64,000 bases of DNA from Colocasia esculenta (taxonomy: Eukaryota > Streptophyta > Magnoliopsida > Alismatales > Araceae): positions 66,501,184 through 66,565,183 of the forward strand of contig CM024764.1 in NCBI GenBank assembly GCA_014218235.1, given 5' to 3'. Position numbers and translations under genes: made by a program. Shown one piece after another: positions 34,613 to 45,805 of this stretch (within the stretch, counting starts at the first letter, position 1; every line of letters starts with the position of its first letter). The notes under the pieces are model-generated. The model was not told the DNA's origin. It did not search any database and worked only from the letters and a program-made list of their open reading frames with translations.

Positions 34613-34879
34613 GTCGACAGGTTCTGAGTATCTGTCGACAGATTTGCAACAGATTTGCAACAGACAGACTTCAGGTTGCTCTGGTCTGTGGTATATGTCG
34701 ACAGGCGATATCCATCTGTCGACAGGCAGAGACAGTTTTGCCAAAACACAGAACTCTGGTATTTCTGTCTGCGACATCTGTCGACAGGTCTCTGAGAATC
34801 TGTCGACAGGTGCTCTCAGTACTCTTCAGTCTGATCACAACTGCGGTATCTGTCGACATATGCCTTTGGGTCTGTCGAC
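34613..34879 (-). promoter_or_regulatory. Four paired GTCGAC palindromes in the solo LTR
   Basis: Core starts are 34613/34634, 34697/34718, 34780/34802 and 34852/34874, giving spacings of 21, 21, 22 and 22 bp. The extended core is usually CTGTCGACAG, unlike the GTGTCGACAC of D, so the flanking bases differ while core and spacing are kept. Confidence 0.75.
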
Positions 34880-35219
34880 AGGTACATGTATACTCTGTGA
34901 TTGTGATCATTTTCTCATGATTTGAGAAGGCTTGGTTTATATGCTTTGTACTGCATGATAAAACATGTATAGTTAGGTATAATGTAACATATATAACCAA
35001 TATTGTATCATCTTAATTGACATGTATGAAACCTCAATTCAACTCATTCATCATAAAAACATTGTTTGACTTTCATTTATCACTTAGAGTGTGAATTCAC
35101 TTAGTTTCCAGAATATGAACCCAACATGAACAATGTGAATGAAGGAAGCAAAGAGCTATGAAATGCAACGAACTCCCCCTTAGACAATGCATAACACTCA
35201 ACCCAAACCTAGAGAGAAA

Positions 35220-38200
35220 TCAAGAAGGTGGACACCTGCAAAGACCAAGTTCTCTCCTTAAAGATGAAAATCTATTTTCAGGAAGGGGTTTTGTGAATAT
35301 GTCTGCAATTTGTTTTTCAGTTTCAATGAAGTGGAGTTCAAAAGACTTCTTTGCAACCTCATCTCTCAAGAAATGATGCCTAATTTCAATGTGTTTTGTT
35401 CTAGAGTGCTGAATGGGTTTTTAGAAAGGTTGATTGCACTTGTGTTATCACATAGGATGTGTACACACCCTAAATCTTGGTTATAATCAAGAAGTTGATG
35501 TTTCACCCAGAGAATCTGAGTTCCACATCTACCTGCTGCAACATATTCAGCTTCTGCAGTTGACAGAGCAACTGAATGTTGCTTCTTAGAAGCCCAAGAA
35601 ATAAGGCACCCACCTAGAAATACACACAAGCCACTTGTGCTTTTTCTATCTAACTTACACCCAGCATAATCAGCATCACAATAGGCAAACAATTCTAACT
35701 TGCAACCAGCAGGATACCAAATTCCTAAGTCACATGTTCCAACAAGATATTTAAAAATTCTTTTCACAGCAAGCATATGACTTTCTTTAGGATTAGATTG
35801 GAATCTAGCACATAAGCACACACAAAACTGAATGTCAGGTCTAGAAGTAGTAAGGTAGAGCAGAGAGCCAATCATACCTCTGTAGGTCTTTGAATCTACT
35901 GACTTACCAGATGGGTCTTCTTCTAGCTTAGCATTTATTGCAATGGGTGTGCTTGAGTGTTTAAGGTTCTGAAAGTCAAACCTTTTCAGTAGCTCCTTGA
36001 CATATTTGGTTTGACTGATGAAGATTCCTTCATTGGTTTGGTTAACCTGCAATCCCAAAAAGAATGTTAAATCTCCATTAAGCTCATTTCAAATTCATTC
36101 TTCATTTGATTTGAAAATTCAGTGCAAAGGCCTTTATTAGTTGATCCAATATTATGTCATCAACATAAATTTGGACAACAATTATTCGATTTTTTACTAT
36201 TTTTGTGAACAATGTTTGATCAATATTACCTCTAGAATATCCTTTTTCAAGTAAAAAGGAACTCAAACGATCATACCAAGCTCTTGGAGCTTGTTTAAGA
36301 CCATAGAGTGCCTTATTAAGCTTGAAAACATGGTTAGGATATTTTTCATTTTCAAATCCAGGAGGTTGTTCAACAAAAACATTTTCCTTTATATATCCAT
36401 TTAGAAATGCACTTTTGACATCCATTTGAAAGACTTTGAATTTCATGGAGGATGCAAAAGCAAGGAAAATTTTCACATCTTCTAGTCTAGCTACAGGGGC
36501 ATAAGATTCTTCAAAGTCAATTCCAAATTCTTGGTTATACCCCTTTGCAACTAGCCTAGCTTTGTTTCTTATTACTTGACCAGCTTCATTCATTTATTTC
36601 TGAAAACCCATCTAGTGACAATCACTGTTTGGTCACTAGGTCTAGGCACTAATTCCCACACTTGATTTCTTTCAAATTGATGAAGTTCATCATGCATAGC
36701 ATTAATCCAATCAGAACTGGATAAGGCTTCATCAATTGACTTGGGTCAATTGGGAAATTAGAGCTAGTGAGTCTTCTTCAATGTTTAAAAAGGATGATCT
36801 GGTCCTAACTCTATCATTTAAGTTGCCAACTACACTGTCTAATGGGTGATCTCTTAGAAAACGAGGTTCAGAAATTACCTGTTGAGAGTGCCCACTTCTG
36901 GAGCAATATTACCTGAACCACTTGAAGATGGTGAGTTGTTGTTCAGGTTCTCTTCAATGTTGTTAATCTCCTCAACGGTTGGTGAAGAATCCACAATGAG
37001 GTCATCCTCTTCATTGTTTGTTTTTCCCTGCAAGATTTAGAATCATTAGTGGAAAAGGAGTTTTCATAAAAAATAACATGTGGTGATTCTTCAACAGTTT
37101 TGGTTTTAAATGTACACTTTGAAAGCCCTTGACACTTCAGAATAGCCAAGGAAGATAGCTTCCTGACTCTTAGCATCAAACTTGTCAAGGTTTTCTTTGT
37201 TGTTATTGTGTACAAAACACTTGCACCCAAAATTTTGAAGTAAGCAACAGTTGGCTTTTTGTTTTTCAACAATTCATAGGGGGTTTTTCTGATCTTTGGT
37301 CTGACCAAAGCTCTGTTTAGGATGTGATTGGCTGTGTTAACAGCTTCAGCCCAGAAGGATTTGGGCAGATTACTCCTAAGAGCATGGATCTAGCCATTTC
37401 CACAAGAGTTCTATTCTTTCTTTCCACAACTCATTTTGTTCTGGAGTTCTAGGTGAAGAAAACTTGTGAAAGATTTGAAAATTCAGCACATAGATCAGAA
37501 AAGGATGTGTTACAAATTCACCCCCATGATCAGTTAAAATTTTTTTAATTTTAAATGGATATGTTGTTAAGATAGTGGTACAGAAATTCCTGAATTCAAG
37601 GCATGCATCACTTTTGTGGGATAGAAAAAAACCCAGGTAAATCTAGTAAAGTCATCAATGATTACAAACCCATATCTCTTGCCACTTAAGCTTAGAACTC
37701 TTGTTGGCCCAAAGAGGTCCATGTGAAGAAGTTCTAGTGGCTTAAACGTGAGTACTTCATTGAAGGCTTTAAAGGATTTCCTAGTTTGTTTTCCTTTAGC
37801 ACAGATCCCACAAATTTGACCTTCAACACTAGAAAAAGATTTAGGAAGACCTATAACCAGATTCAATCTTAACAACTTATTCAAAGTTCTGAAACTTGCA
37901 TGGCCAAGTCTTTTGTGCCAAGTCCATGCAATTTCATCTTTATTTGCAACAAAACAAAGATTTTCAGAAAAGTTTTTATTAAGGTTGATCATGTAGACAT
38001 TGTTTTCTCTTTTTCCAAAGAATTTGATTTTATCAGTTGATGAATCAATTATCTTGCAAAAATCAGGTTCAAACACAACTTTGTGACCTTTGTCACATAG
38101 TTGGCTGATACTGAGCAAATTATAATCAAGTCCATCAACTAACAAAACATTATCTACTGAGTTTGAAGAAGTTTGACCAACCTTACCAGATCCAATGATC

Positions 38201-38379
38201 TTTCTTTTATTTTTACCTCCAAAGGTGACTGACCCTCCCTCCTTTTCAATTAGACAGGAAAATTTGGCTCTATCTCCAGTCATGTGTCGTGAACACCCAC
38301 TATCAAGAAACCAAACATTGGTGTTGGGTGCACGACCTTCCTGCACAAAGATCAATGGAGAGAAGATTTTGGTACCCAA
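35220..38379 (-). pseudogene. pol: D1 pol: protease, integrase, RT, RNase H
   Basis: The protease has DSGCSRHMTGD, then a GAG-pre-integrase region (KRLGHASFRTLNKL, CGICAKGKQ) and the integrase first Asp in HMDLFGPT, all in one frame to about 37567. The remaining integrase catalytic region (37560-37310) is broken by frameshifts. RT from 36593 has VFQMDVKSAFLNG, KALYGLKQAPRAWY and an intact YVDD (about 36152-36163), followed by a frameshift near 36100. The connection and RNase H parts (36058-35220) include YCDADYAG, STAEAEY and DNTSAIN. A 1-nt loss near 35422 shifts the end, after which ADIFTKPLPE is legible up to the stop at 35220. Confidence 0.87.
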
Positions 38380-40608
38380 ACAAAGTTGGGACCATCAGAA
38401 TGATTTAACAAAGACATCAAATCCTTTCTCACCCAAATTTGATTTGTTTTAGATTTTTGTTTTGTTAGTTTGGTGTTTTCAGCCTTTTTCTGTTTGTTCT
38501 TTCTTTTAGGAATGAAAGCACCAAGATCTTTGTTTTTGGTAGGAGGGGAGTTTTTCATTTGAAAATTTGAGTTCAGAGGAGGAGGTGGAATCCATGGATT
38601 GTGTTGGTACATCCAGAAATTTGGATAAGGGTATTGAAGATAATACCAACAGGGATTTTCATACCATTGGTTCCAAGGATTATCCAATTTTCTTGAAGTG
38701 TTGTCTTGGAGGTCCAAGGTTTTTCATGGATTATTTCTTTTCCCTTTTTCTTATTTTTCAGATTTTTATTTGAATTTTTGGTTGAGTTGTTTATGGTTTT
38801 TGGTGTTGAGCAGGTCGACCTCTCCTGTATAGGTGTCGACACAGCAGCCATAGAAGTCTTCTTCTTGTGGACTAGTGTCGACCTGTCAGGGGACTGTGTC
38901 GACCTGATAGTCTTCTTTTATTTTGAGTTTTTGATTTGTTTTGAGTTTTGTTTGGGGTTTTGTTTGCTGTTTGTTGGATTTCAGTGTTTTCCAGATTAGG
39001 ACCCTTGACAAAATTAATTAGTGGTGCTTTTCCCTTTTTCTCACCAGATTTGTCTTTTTGGGGTTTCTTCTTGTTGAATCCTAATCCATGAGAAGTAGTT
39101 GTCATATTTGTTCCTAACAGTGCCTCTAAGTTATCCTTACCTTTTGTGAAGGTTTGGATGACTTCATCCCTTTCTTTTAGCTGGTTTTTTAGAGTTTCAA
39201 TTTCTTCAATTTTCTGTTGTTTTTCTTGTTTTTCAATTTCCAGCTTTTCAATTAAGTCTTTGAATTCTTGGGAAGCCTTTTGAGAGGCAAGCTTTAAATC
39301 ATCAATTAAGTTTAGGAGATTTTCCTTTTCTTCAAGCATTTCTGTTACTTCAGATTCCAGTTCAATTATTCTTTTATTGGTTGATTGATTAAGCCAAATA
39401 TTCTCAATTTTCTTCTTCAGATGTTTGTTTTCTTTTCTAAGTTCTGAGAAATTTTCTAACAGCTCAGCATATGCATCCTGCCAATCATCTATATAATAGT
39501 CTTCAAAGGATGTACTTACCTTGCCATCTGAGCTGTTGGCCATGAAGCAGACTTCCTCACTCTCTGAGCTTGAGGACTTCTTCTCTTCTTCTTCCTCACT
39601 TGTATCTTCATCAGACCAAGTGGCTACCATGGCCTTTGGCTTCTTATATTTCTGGAATCTCTTGTGCTTTTCCTTCTTGTTCTCAGGACACTCTCCCTTC
39701 ATGTGTCCTAACTTGTTGCACCTGTAACAGATAACATTTTCATCAGGTTTATGATTCTTCTTGAAATTGGAAGAGGAAGTGTTCTTCTTACCTGAGGGAA
39801 ATTTCTTTTTCCCAGTCATTTTCCCTTTCCTATATTTCAAAAATTTCTGAATTGTCTGGTCATGAGGGCAATCTCATCCTCATTCGACTCAGATTCTTCA
39901 AAACTTGTCTTATTCTGATTTTTATCTTTGTTGCTTGAAGAGGCTTGAGTGCCATAGGCTTGGTCTTAATGATGTGTTCTTCATTTCTTTTTAAGTTTAT
40001 TTCATATGTCATTAAAGATCCAATCAATTCATCCACAGAAATTTTGGACAAATCTTTTGAATCTTCAATAACAGTGGCCTTGGTATGCCAAATTGAAGAA
40101 AGTGAACGCAAAATTTTTCTTACCAAGTCTGCATCAGTATACTCCTTACCCAAAGCCTTGAGTCCATTGACTATCACCATGAATCTGGCAAACATTTCAG
40201 AAATAGATTCATTAGATTTCATCATAAAGAGTTCATATTCTGAAACTAAAATGTTTGCCTTGGTCTCCTTGACCTGAGATGTTCCCTCATAGAGTAATTC
40301 GAGTTTATCCCACATCTCTTTGGCAGATTTGCACATGAGATTCTCGAATACTCCTTGGGATGGACAGCACATTGAATCATGTTCATGGCACTATAATTCA
40401 ATGTTGCTTTCCTTATTTGTTCCCTAGTCTAGGTATCTTCTTCTCCCTGGTTCTCATAGGGACCCACCTCTACAACTTTCCAGATCTCATAGTTCTGGGC
40501 CCTTAGAAACACTTGCATTCTATTCTTCCAATAAGAATAGTCCAAACCATTAAAGAATGGTGGCCTATTTATGGAATGGCCCTCATCTATGAAACCCTTT
40601 GAGTCCAT
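38352..40608 (-). pseudogene. gag: D1 gag
   Basis: The start MDSKGFIDEGHSINRPPFFNG (40608) matches copia gag N-termini. A stop and frameshifts lie at about 40430-40372 and 39860. The capsid core has MWDKLELLYEGTSQVKE; the CCHC knuckle CYRCNKLGHMKGEC lies near 39727; and a long Glu/Lys coiled coil covers about 39480-39130. Around 38903-38814 the frame breaks in a stretch carrying four GTCGAC cores. Beyond it is an aromatic and Pro/Asn-rich region and the WVPK motif that leads into protease, one frame off. It has one knuckle, unlike the two in E1/C. Confidence 0.83.
38814..38903 (-). repeat. Two GTCGAC pairs inside D1 gag
   Basis: Core starts are 38814/38835 and 38877/38898, both pairs at 21 bp. 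The stretch interrupts the otherwise open gag frame with stops, as if LTR-type sequence had been inserted or copied there. Confidence 0.7.
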
Positions 40609-40731
40609 GACACTTAAGTAAATGCATAGAGAAAGAGTTAAACAAGCAAGCAAACAAACAAGCAAACAATCAAACACTCAATACTCAGAAACAAAAACTG
40701 CTCAGTTCAAATCAGATCGATGTAAACCTTC

Positions 40732-40743
40732 TCTGATACCAAT
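40732..40743 (-). other. D1 primer-binding site
   Basis: TGGTATCAGAG on the minus strand immediately follows the LTR end (TTTCA, then AT). The type is initiator tRNA-Met. Confidence 0.85.
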
Positions 40744-42497
40744 TGAAAGATCGAAATGAATGTGTGAAAAGATCTAGAAGGGGGGGGGGGAGGTGAATAG
40801 ATCTTAGCCACTTTTGCGGAAGCTTAAGTAATTTGAAAACTATTTAGAATCAGAGGCAATGTTATCAGTGAAAAACTACAGATCTGATTAGATTTGAGTG
40901 AGTTGAAAAACTTAGATGTGAAGCAAGTTGATTAAGTGAATTAAAAATGGATCCTATGCAAGCATCTAGGGGATGAATCAATCAAACCACAGAAGACAAA
41001 TGCACAAGGATTTTTTAGGTGGTTCAGAAATCACCAAGTGATCCCTACATCCAACCCTCACAACCCGTGAGGCTTACTAACACAACTGGGCTACACACCA
41101 AAGGAGCCTAACAACTCCAACACTTCAGAGCATACAACTCACACGACCTCTAGAGCAAGACTACTCTAGAAACACTGAGCAAGACTGCTCAAACCAACCT
41201 TGAGCTTGACAACTAAACCGAGCTCGACGGCTCACAACAACCTGAGCACAATGCTCACACAATTTGAGCACAAAGCTCACACTAAAACTTGCTAGACACC
41301 AACTTAAGACTAAGATCCTCTAGCAAAGATCTAGTCGAAATTTGAGAACTCTAAAGAGAGTTATGCAGAAGCACTTGCATAATCTCAAAAGATATCTCAG
41401 AAGAAAAATAAATTGTATTGAAAGGTTCGTTCTTCAGTGTACTCCCTTGTAGAAGCTTGAATTGGGAAGAAACTTGTGAAGCTTGAAGTCCAAGTCGATG
41501 CTCTGTAATCTGAGAAGTTGGATCTTCCTCGAATTCTTCACCAAAGAAGTCTTCTACAGGATCTGCCTCCTTGGAATGCTTCAGAGGAGTCTTCAGGAAT
41601 CAAATTCCAATTCCCACACCTTGAATTGGTGGGAATTGGTCTTCTGGAAGCACTTGGAGAGCAGAGGAAGGAGACACGAGCTCTTTTTGGCCGCCAAGAG
41701 CTTTCTGGAGGCTCTAAGAGAGTTGGGTCACTTCACTGATGTGAACGCTGGCCGAAAAGACCTTTTATAGCCTTAGGATTCCAAAGATACTCTTTTGGGG
41801 TACAAGGGCACGCGTTCCTAGGAAGATTCTGATCGCCCTAGAAGGACACGTGGCAAGCAATACAATAAGTTGGAATCTTGATGGAGTGTGTCGACCTGCC
41901 CTGGTGGCTGTGTCGACACACTGAGTGAAGGCTGAAGCATGGTCTCTGGTAGACCTTTGGTGTCGACACACAACCCAACTGGTGTCGACACACTTGTTTG
42001 GAAGTTGACAGCTTGAGCTTCTGGAAAGGTGTCCTGTGTCGACACACAACCTTGTTGGTGTCGACACCCTGATAGCACCTGAGAAGTGGCCTTCGGTGAG
42101 ATGTCAGGTGTGTCGACCTGATCTGCAATGGTGTCGATCTGAGTTGCTTGATTTTTGGATTGGCCAACTCGTGTCGACACACAATCTGGCTTGTGTCGAC
42201 ACACTTTAGCAAATTTGTCTATTTTCTGCCTTGGGACCTGAGGCCTTGTGTCGACACCATGAGAGGTGTGTCGACACACTTTCATAGAAAAAATTGTTCC
42301 TGAAATGTAAAGCACATGTATCATTAGATAAAAGATTTATCATGAATATAAATGATAACTGTGATTTAAAACATGCTTTTTGACATTGATTTCAGGTATG
42401 ATAAATTTGACATGTTTCATTTGAATTGCTTTTGAAAACACTTCTTCTCATCATCAAAATAGGAGGGAAATAGTGTAAATAAACACTCAACCCAACA
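40744..42497 (-). repeat. LTR shared by D2 (3' LTR) and D1 (5' LTR)
   Basis: 1,754 bp, nearly identical to 29691-31450. Upstream on the minus strand is the D2 polypurine tract (AAAAAGGGGGAGAT, 42511-42498); downstream is the D1 primer site. It has the same GTCGAC pairs (about 41887-42270), TATA (about 41762) and hairpins (41151-41279). Confidence 0.87.
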
Positions 42498-44952
42498 ATC
42501 TCCCCCTTTTTGATGATGGCAACATTAAATCCATATTTCAATGTGGTTTTGATGAAGTGTGATTTAAAGCAATTTTTGTTATTCAAAATTTTTGTTTTCT
42601 TTTTGTTTATACTTGTCAAAGACTTTTTGAAAATTTTCAGTAACAATTGATGGTGCATTTGTGAAACACAATGTTACTTGAATTGAGATTTTTGTACACA
42701 CAAGTCAAGCAACTTAACAAGTATTCAAACACAAAGATTTTCATTCACAATGACACAACAAGTTTCATTGAGACAAGCAAACAAACATTTCATTCATTTC
42801 AATTCAGAAACACATTACATCAAGTTCATTCATTTTTCTCCCAAAACATTACAATAATTTTTCATTCATTCTTTCTTTCTTTCTTCTCCCCCTTTGACAT
42901 CATCAAAACAAGATTACATTAAGTAGAAGGTGGAGGAGGAGGAGGAAGAGGAAGGAGGATTGTCTCTATGTCTGACATCCTCTTCTCCATGGAAGCCATG
43001 CTAGACTTCATCTGCTCATGGAAATTGAAGAAGATGGAAGATTTGAGAGGGGATTGAAGAGTGGATGTGATTTAGAGAGAAAATGGTGGAGATTCTTGCC
43101 GGAAACAATGAGAAAGAGGGCCGTCAGGTCGACCTGATGCCCAAAAGGGGTTTCAGTGGTACACTGTCCCGCAGGAACAACAAGGGGTAATCATAAACCC
43201 TAAAGGTCTAAAAAGGATTCTGGCAAGGGGTGTGTCGACACATGAAGAGGGTGTGTCGACCTGACCCAGAGTGTGTGTCGACACGGGTCACAATGTGTGT
43301 CGACACGGCCTTGATGAAAATTTGAATTTTTAAGAGGAAATTTTTGAGAAATTTGGGGACATCTTTAGAATGATAAAGAATGAGAGGAATTATCATTTCA
43401 ATGATTTTTAAGGGGCTTAAAAAATTCATTTGTTATATTTTGCGATAGTTCATCACAAATCAAGTTTTTCAAGCAATTTCCCAACAGGATATTAGCATTC
43501 CAAGACTTGAGTCAACAAGATGATAAATTGAGGGATATAATGTATCTAACAATCAACCAAAAACTACCATGTTTCTCAATTTTCAAAAATTAAAGATGTC
43601 ATCTAGACCAAATACAATTGTGTTGAAAGTAAAACACAAACTTAAAGAACAACTTGATGAAGGAAGAAGATGATTCTTTCTAAACAAATCTCCAATAATT
43701 TTCATATTTTTGTTCTTTTAACAAACTATCAAATGATATAAATCTCTTTCACTCAAGTACTAGTGCTTTTTACACACCATAGTCCCTGGATACTTAAGAT
43801 TTAGTCATTGTCAAGTCTCAAAGGGGTAAATGATGACCTTTTGCCATGAAAATATACGTTTTGTAGACGCCAATATTTCCAGTTACTCAGTCATCATCAA
43901 AAAGCATAGCACATTTTTGCTTAGTTTTGAATTTATTTTCAATTTTGATCCCCTTTGAACAGAGTTAGCAATAATGCCTCATGACATCCATGACACTTCA
44001 TTCATTGTGAAGGTGTGCAGTTTCTCAACACAGATGCCATTACTCTGTTGGATTTTACAAGATTTTGGAGAGTTTGTGAGATAGAATTCACATACATCCA
44101 GTCATCAGTTGCAAACAAGGAAATGTTTTAAGTTCAATGCACAAATTGTTATTTAGTCTAGGAAGAGATCTGAATTTCTGTGGATTGAGAGACATAGTTG
44201 AAAGTTGATTAGTAAAAATATAATAAATCACTCAAGGTTCATTTTGAGACTCTAGACTTTAGAATGAGGACATCATGCAAGGAATTGATGAAATGCAAGA
44301 AGGGTTTTGAATTTTGCAAAAAGATGACTTGTGAATTTTCTAGCTCCCCCTGAGATGATGATTTCAACCATTTTTCATCAAAATAAAGATATGTAATTTT
44401 GAAATCAGAAAGAAATTTTCTTCTTGGACAACAAGAACTTCTCCTCAACAATTGCATATTCATTTCTTGGTACTTGGCGGAGATAAGCTCTCACGCATAG
44501 TGAAAGTGTCCAGACAAGCCAAACTTGTCCTTCTTCAAATCACCATTTGATATACCAAGTAACTTCAATGCAATAAGAGTTGAAGAATTCATTGCCAAAA
44601 GGAAATGGAAGTTAAAACTGTGCAAGTTTTGAAATCAGAAAAGAATTCTCTTTGAACAATAAAAGCTCCCCCTCAACTATTGCATATTAACTTCTTAGTA
44701 CTTGGCGGAGATATGTTCTCACGCATAGTGAAAGGTTCCAGACAAGTATAACTTGTCCTTCTCCAAGTCACTATTTGATATACCTTGAAGTGTCAACACA
44801 ATAAGAGTTGGAGAATTTATTGTAAGAAAAAAGAATTAGAATTGAAAGTGAGAGAGATATGAACAATGTGAATGAAGGAAGCAAAGAGCTATGAAATGCA
44901 ACGAACTCCCCCTTAGACAATGCATAACACTCAACCCAAACCTAGAGAGAAA
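42498..44952 (-). other. D2 3' non-coding region
   Basis: It is colinear with the D1 region 31451-35219 but without the solo LTR, and so provides its empty site (single TGAAC around 44861). It includes four GTCGAC cores (about 43230-43305) and the same 229-bp purine-tract repeat. No gene is seen. Confidence 0.7.
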
Positions 44953-45795
44953 TCAAGAAGGTGGACACCTGCAAAGACCATGTTCTCTCCTTAAAGATGA
45001 AAATCTATTTTCAGGAAGGGGTTTTGTGAATATGTCTGCAATTTATTTTTCAGTTTCAATGAAGTGGAGTTCAAAAGACTTCTTTGCAACCTCATCTCTC
45101 AAGAAATGATGCCTAATTTCAATGTGTTTTGTTCTAGAGTGCTGAATGGGGTTTTTAGAAAGGTTGATTGCACTTGACCCTAAATCTTGGTTATAATCAA
45201 GAAGTTGATGTTTCACCCAGAGAATCTGAGTTCCACATCTACCTGCTGCAACATATTCAGCTTCTGCAGTTGACAGAGCAACTGAATGTTGCTTCTTAGA
45301 AGCCCAAGAAATAAGACACCCACCTAGAAATACACACAAGCCACTTGTGCTTTTTCTATCTAACGTACACCCAGCATAATCAGCATCACAATAGGCAAAC
45401 AATTCTAACTTGCAACCAGCAGGATACCAAATTCCTAAGTCACATGTTCCAACAAGATATTTAAAAATTCTTTTCACAGCAAGCATATGAATTTCTTTAG
45501 GATTAGATGGAATCTAGCACATAAGCACACATAAAACTGAATGTCAGGTCTAGAAGTAGTAAGGTAGAGCAGAGAGCCAATCATACCTCTGTAGGTCTTT
45601 GGATCTACTGACTTACCAGATGGGTCTTCTTCTAGCTTAGCATTTATTCCAATGGGTGTGCTTGAGTGTTTAAGGTTCTGAAAGTCAAATCTTTTCAGTA
45701 GCTCTTTGACATATTTGGTTTGACTGATGAAGATTCCTTCATTGGTTTGGTTAACCTGCAATCCCAAAAAGAATGTTAAATCTCCCATTAAGCTC
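44953..45795 (-). pseudogene. pol: D2 pol fragment: RT C-terminus and RNase H
   Basis: It starts at the repair junction with LTFFLGLQVNQTNEG (after YVDD) and runs through RNase H (YCDADYAG, STAEAEY) with a frameshift near 45495. An internal 21-bp loss removes the VHILCDNT part of the fourth RNase H motif (around 45176), so the enzyme would be dead. It ends at 44953 with ADIFTKPLPE and CRCPPS-like residues. It is nearly identical to D1 35220-36096. Confidence 0.85.
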
Positions 45796-45805
45796 GAGGG
45801 TTAAC
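45796..45805. other. Filler at the D2/C repair junction
   Basis: GAGGGTTAAC matches neither the D2 continuation (CATTTCAAAT in D1) nor the C continuation. Its GGTTAACCTG extension repeats a string 50 bp away in D2 (45749-45758) and overlaps C by CTG. Confidence 0.75.

Larger units (their letters stand above)
33805..35126 (-). mobile_element. Solo copia LTR with target duplication TGAAC
   Basis: A 1,322-bp segment that, on the minus strand, starts TGTTGGGTTC and ends CAACCCTTCA, flanked by TGAAC at 33800-33804 and 35127-35131. The same site in D2 (around 44861) is uninterrupted with one TGAAC, which proves the insertion. It has the full LTR layout: paired GTCGAC cores (34879-34613), TATA (34523-34514), hairpins (about 34205-34045) and a G-run near the end. 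It has no internal domain, so it is a solo LTR left by intra-element recombination. It is related to the D LTRs only at the termini and in layout. Confidence 0.9.
31451..35219 (-). other. D1 3' non-coding region between pol and LTR
   Basis: About 2.4 kb without the nested solo LTR. No intact gene is seen. A weak minus-strand frame around 32232-31870 ends with a short heptad-like stretch and a run of prolines, as in the middle of SIRE ORF3, and may be a relic of it. Four GTCGAC cores lie at 32182-32252. A 229-bp direct repeat (about 33345-33573 and 33574-33802) carries GGGGGAG-like purine tracts, and a further purine tract is at 35173-35183. The same interval in D2 is 42498-44952. Confidence 0.6.
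29691..45795 (-). mobile_element. Head-to-tail copia array D2-D1 sharing one LTR, inserted in C
   Basis: Read on the minus strand: D2 RT/RNase H end (45795-44953), 3' non-coding (44952-42498), LTR (42497-40744), primer site, D1 gag (40608-38352), D1 pol (38379-35220), D1 3' non-coding with a solo LTR (35219-31451), and D1 3' LTR (31450-29691). The middle LTR has a polypurine tract upstream and a primer site downstream, so it is shared. The left edge has TTGAC next to C integrase. The right edge is a repair junction to C gag. This family differs from E1/B/C in sequence but has the same layout, so it is a different SIRE/Maximus-lineage family. Confidence 0.8.

Noticed and set aside
29691..35167. 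D LTR as a single 4.1 kb repeat (similarity extends to 35167 and 44900)
   Set aside because: A polypurine tract followed by TGTTGGG at 31450 and 42497 fits the LTR start better. The extra similarity is internal 3' sequence of the two tandem copies and continues into pol.
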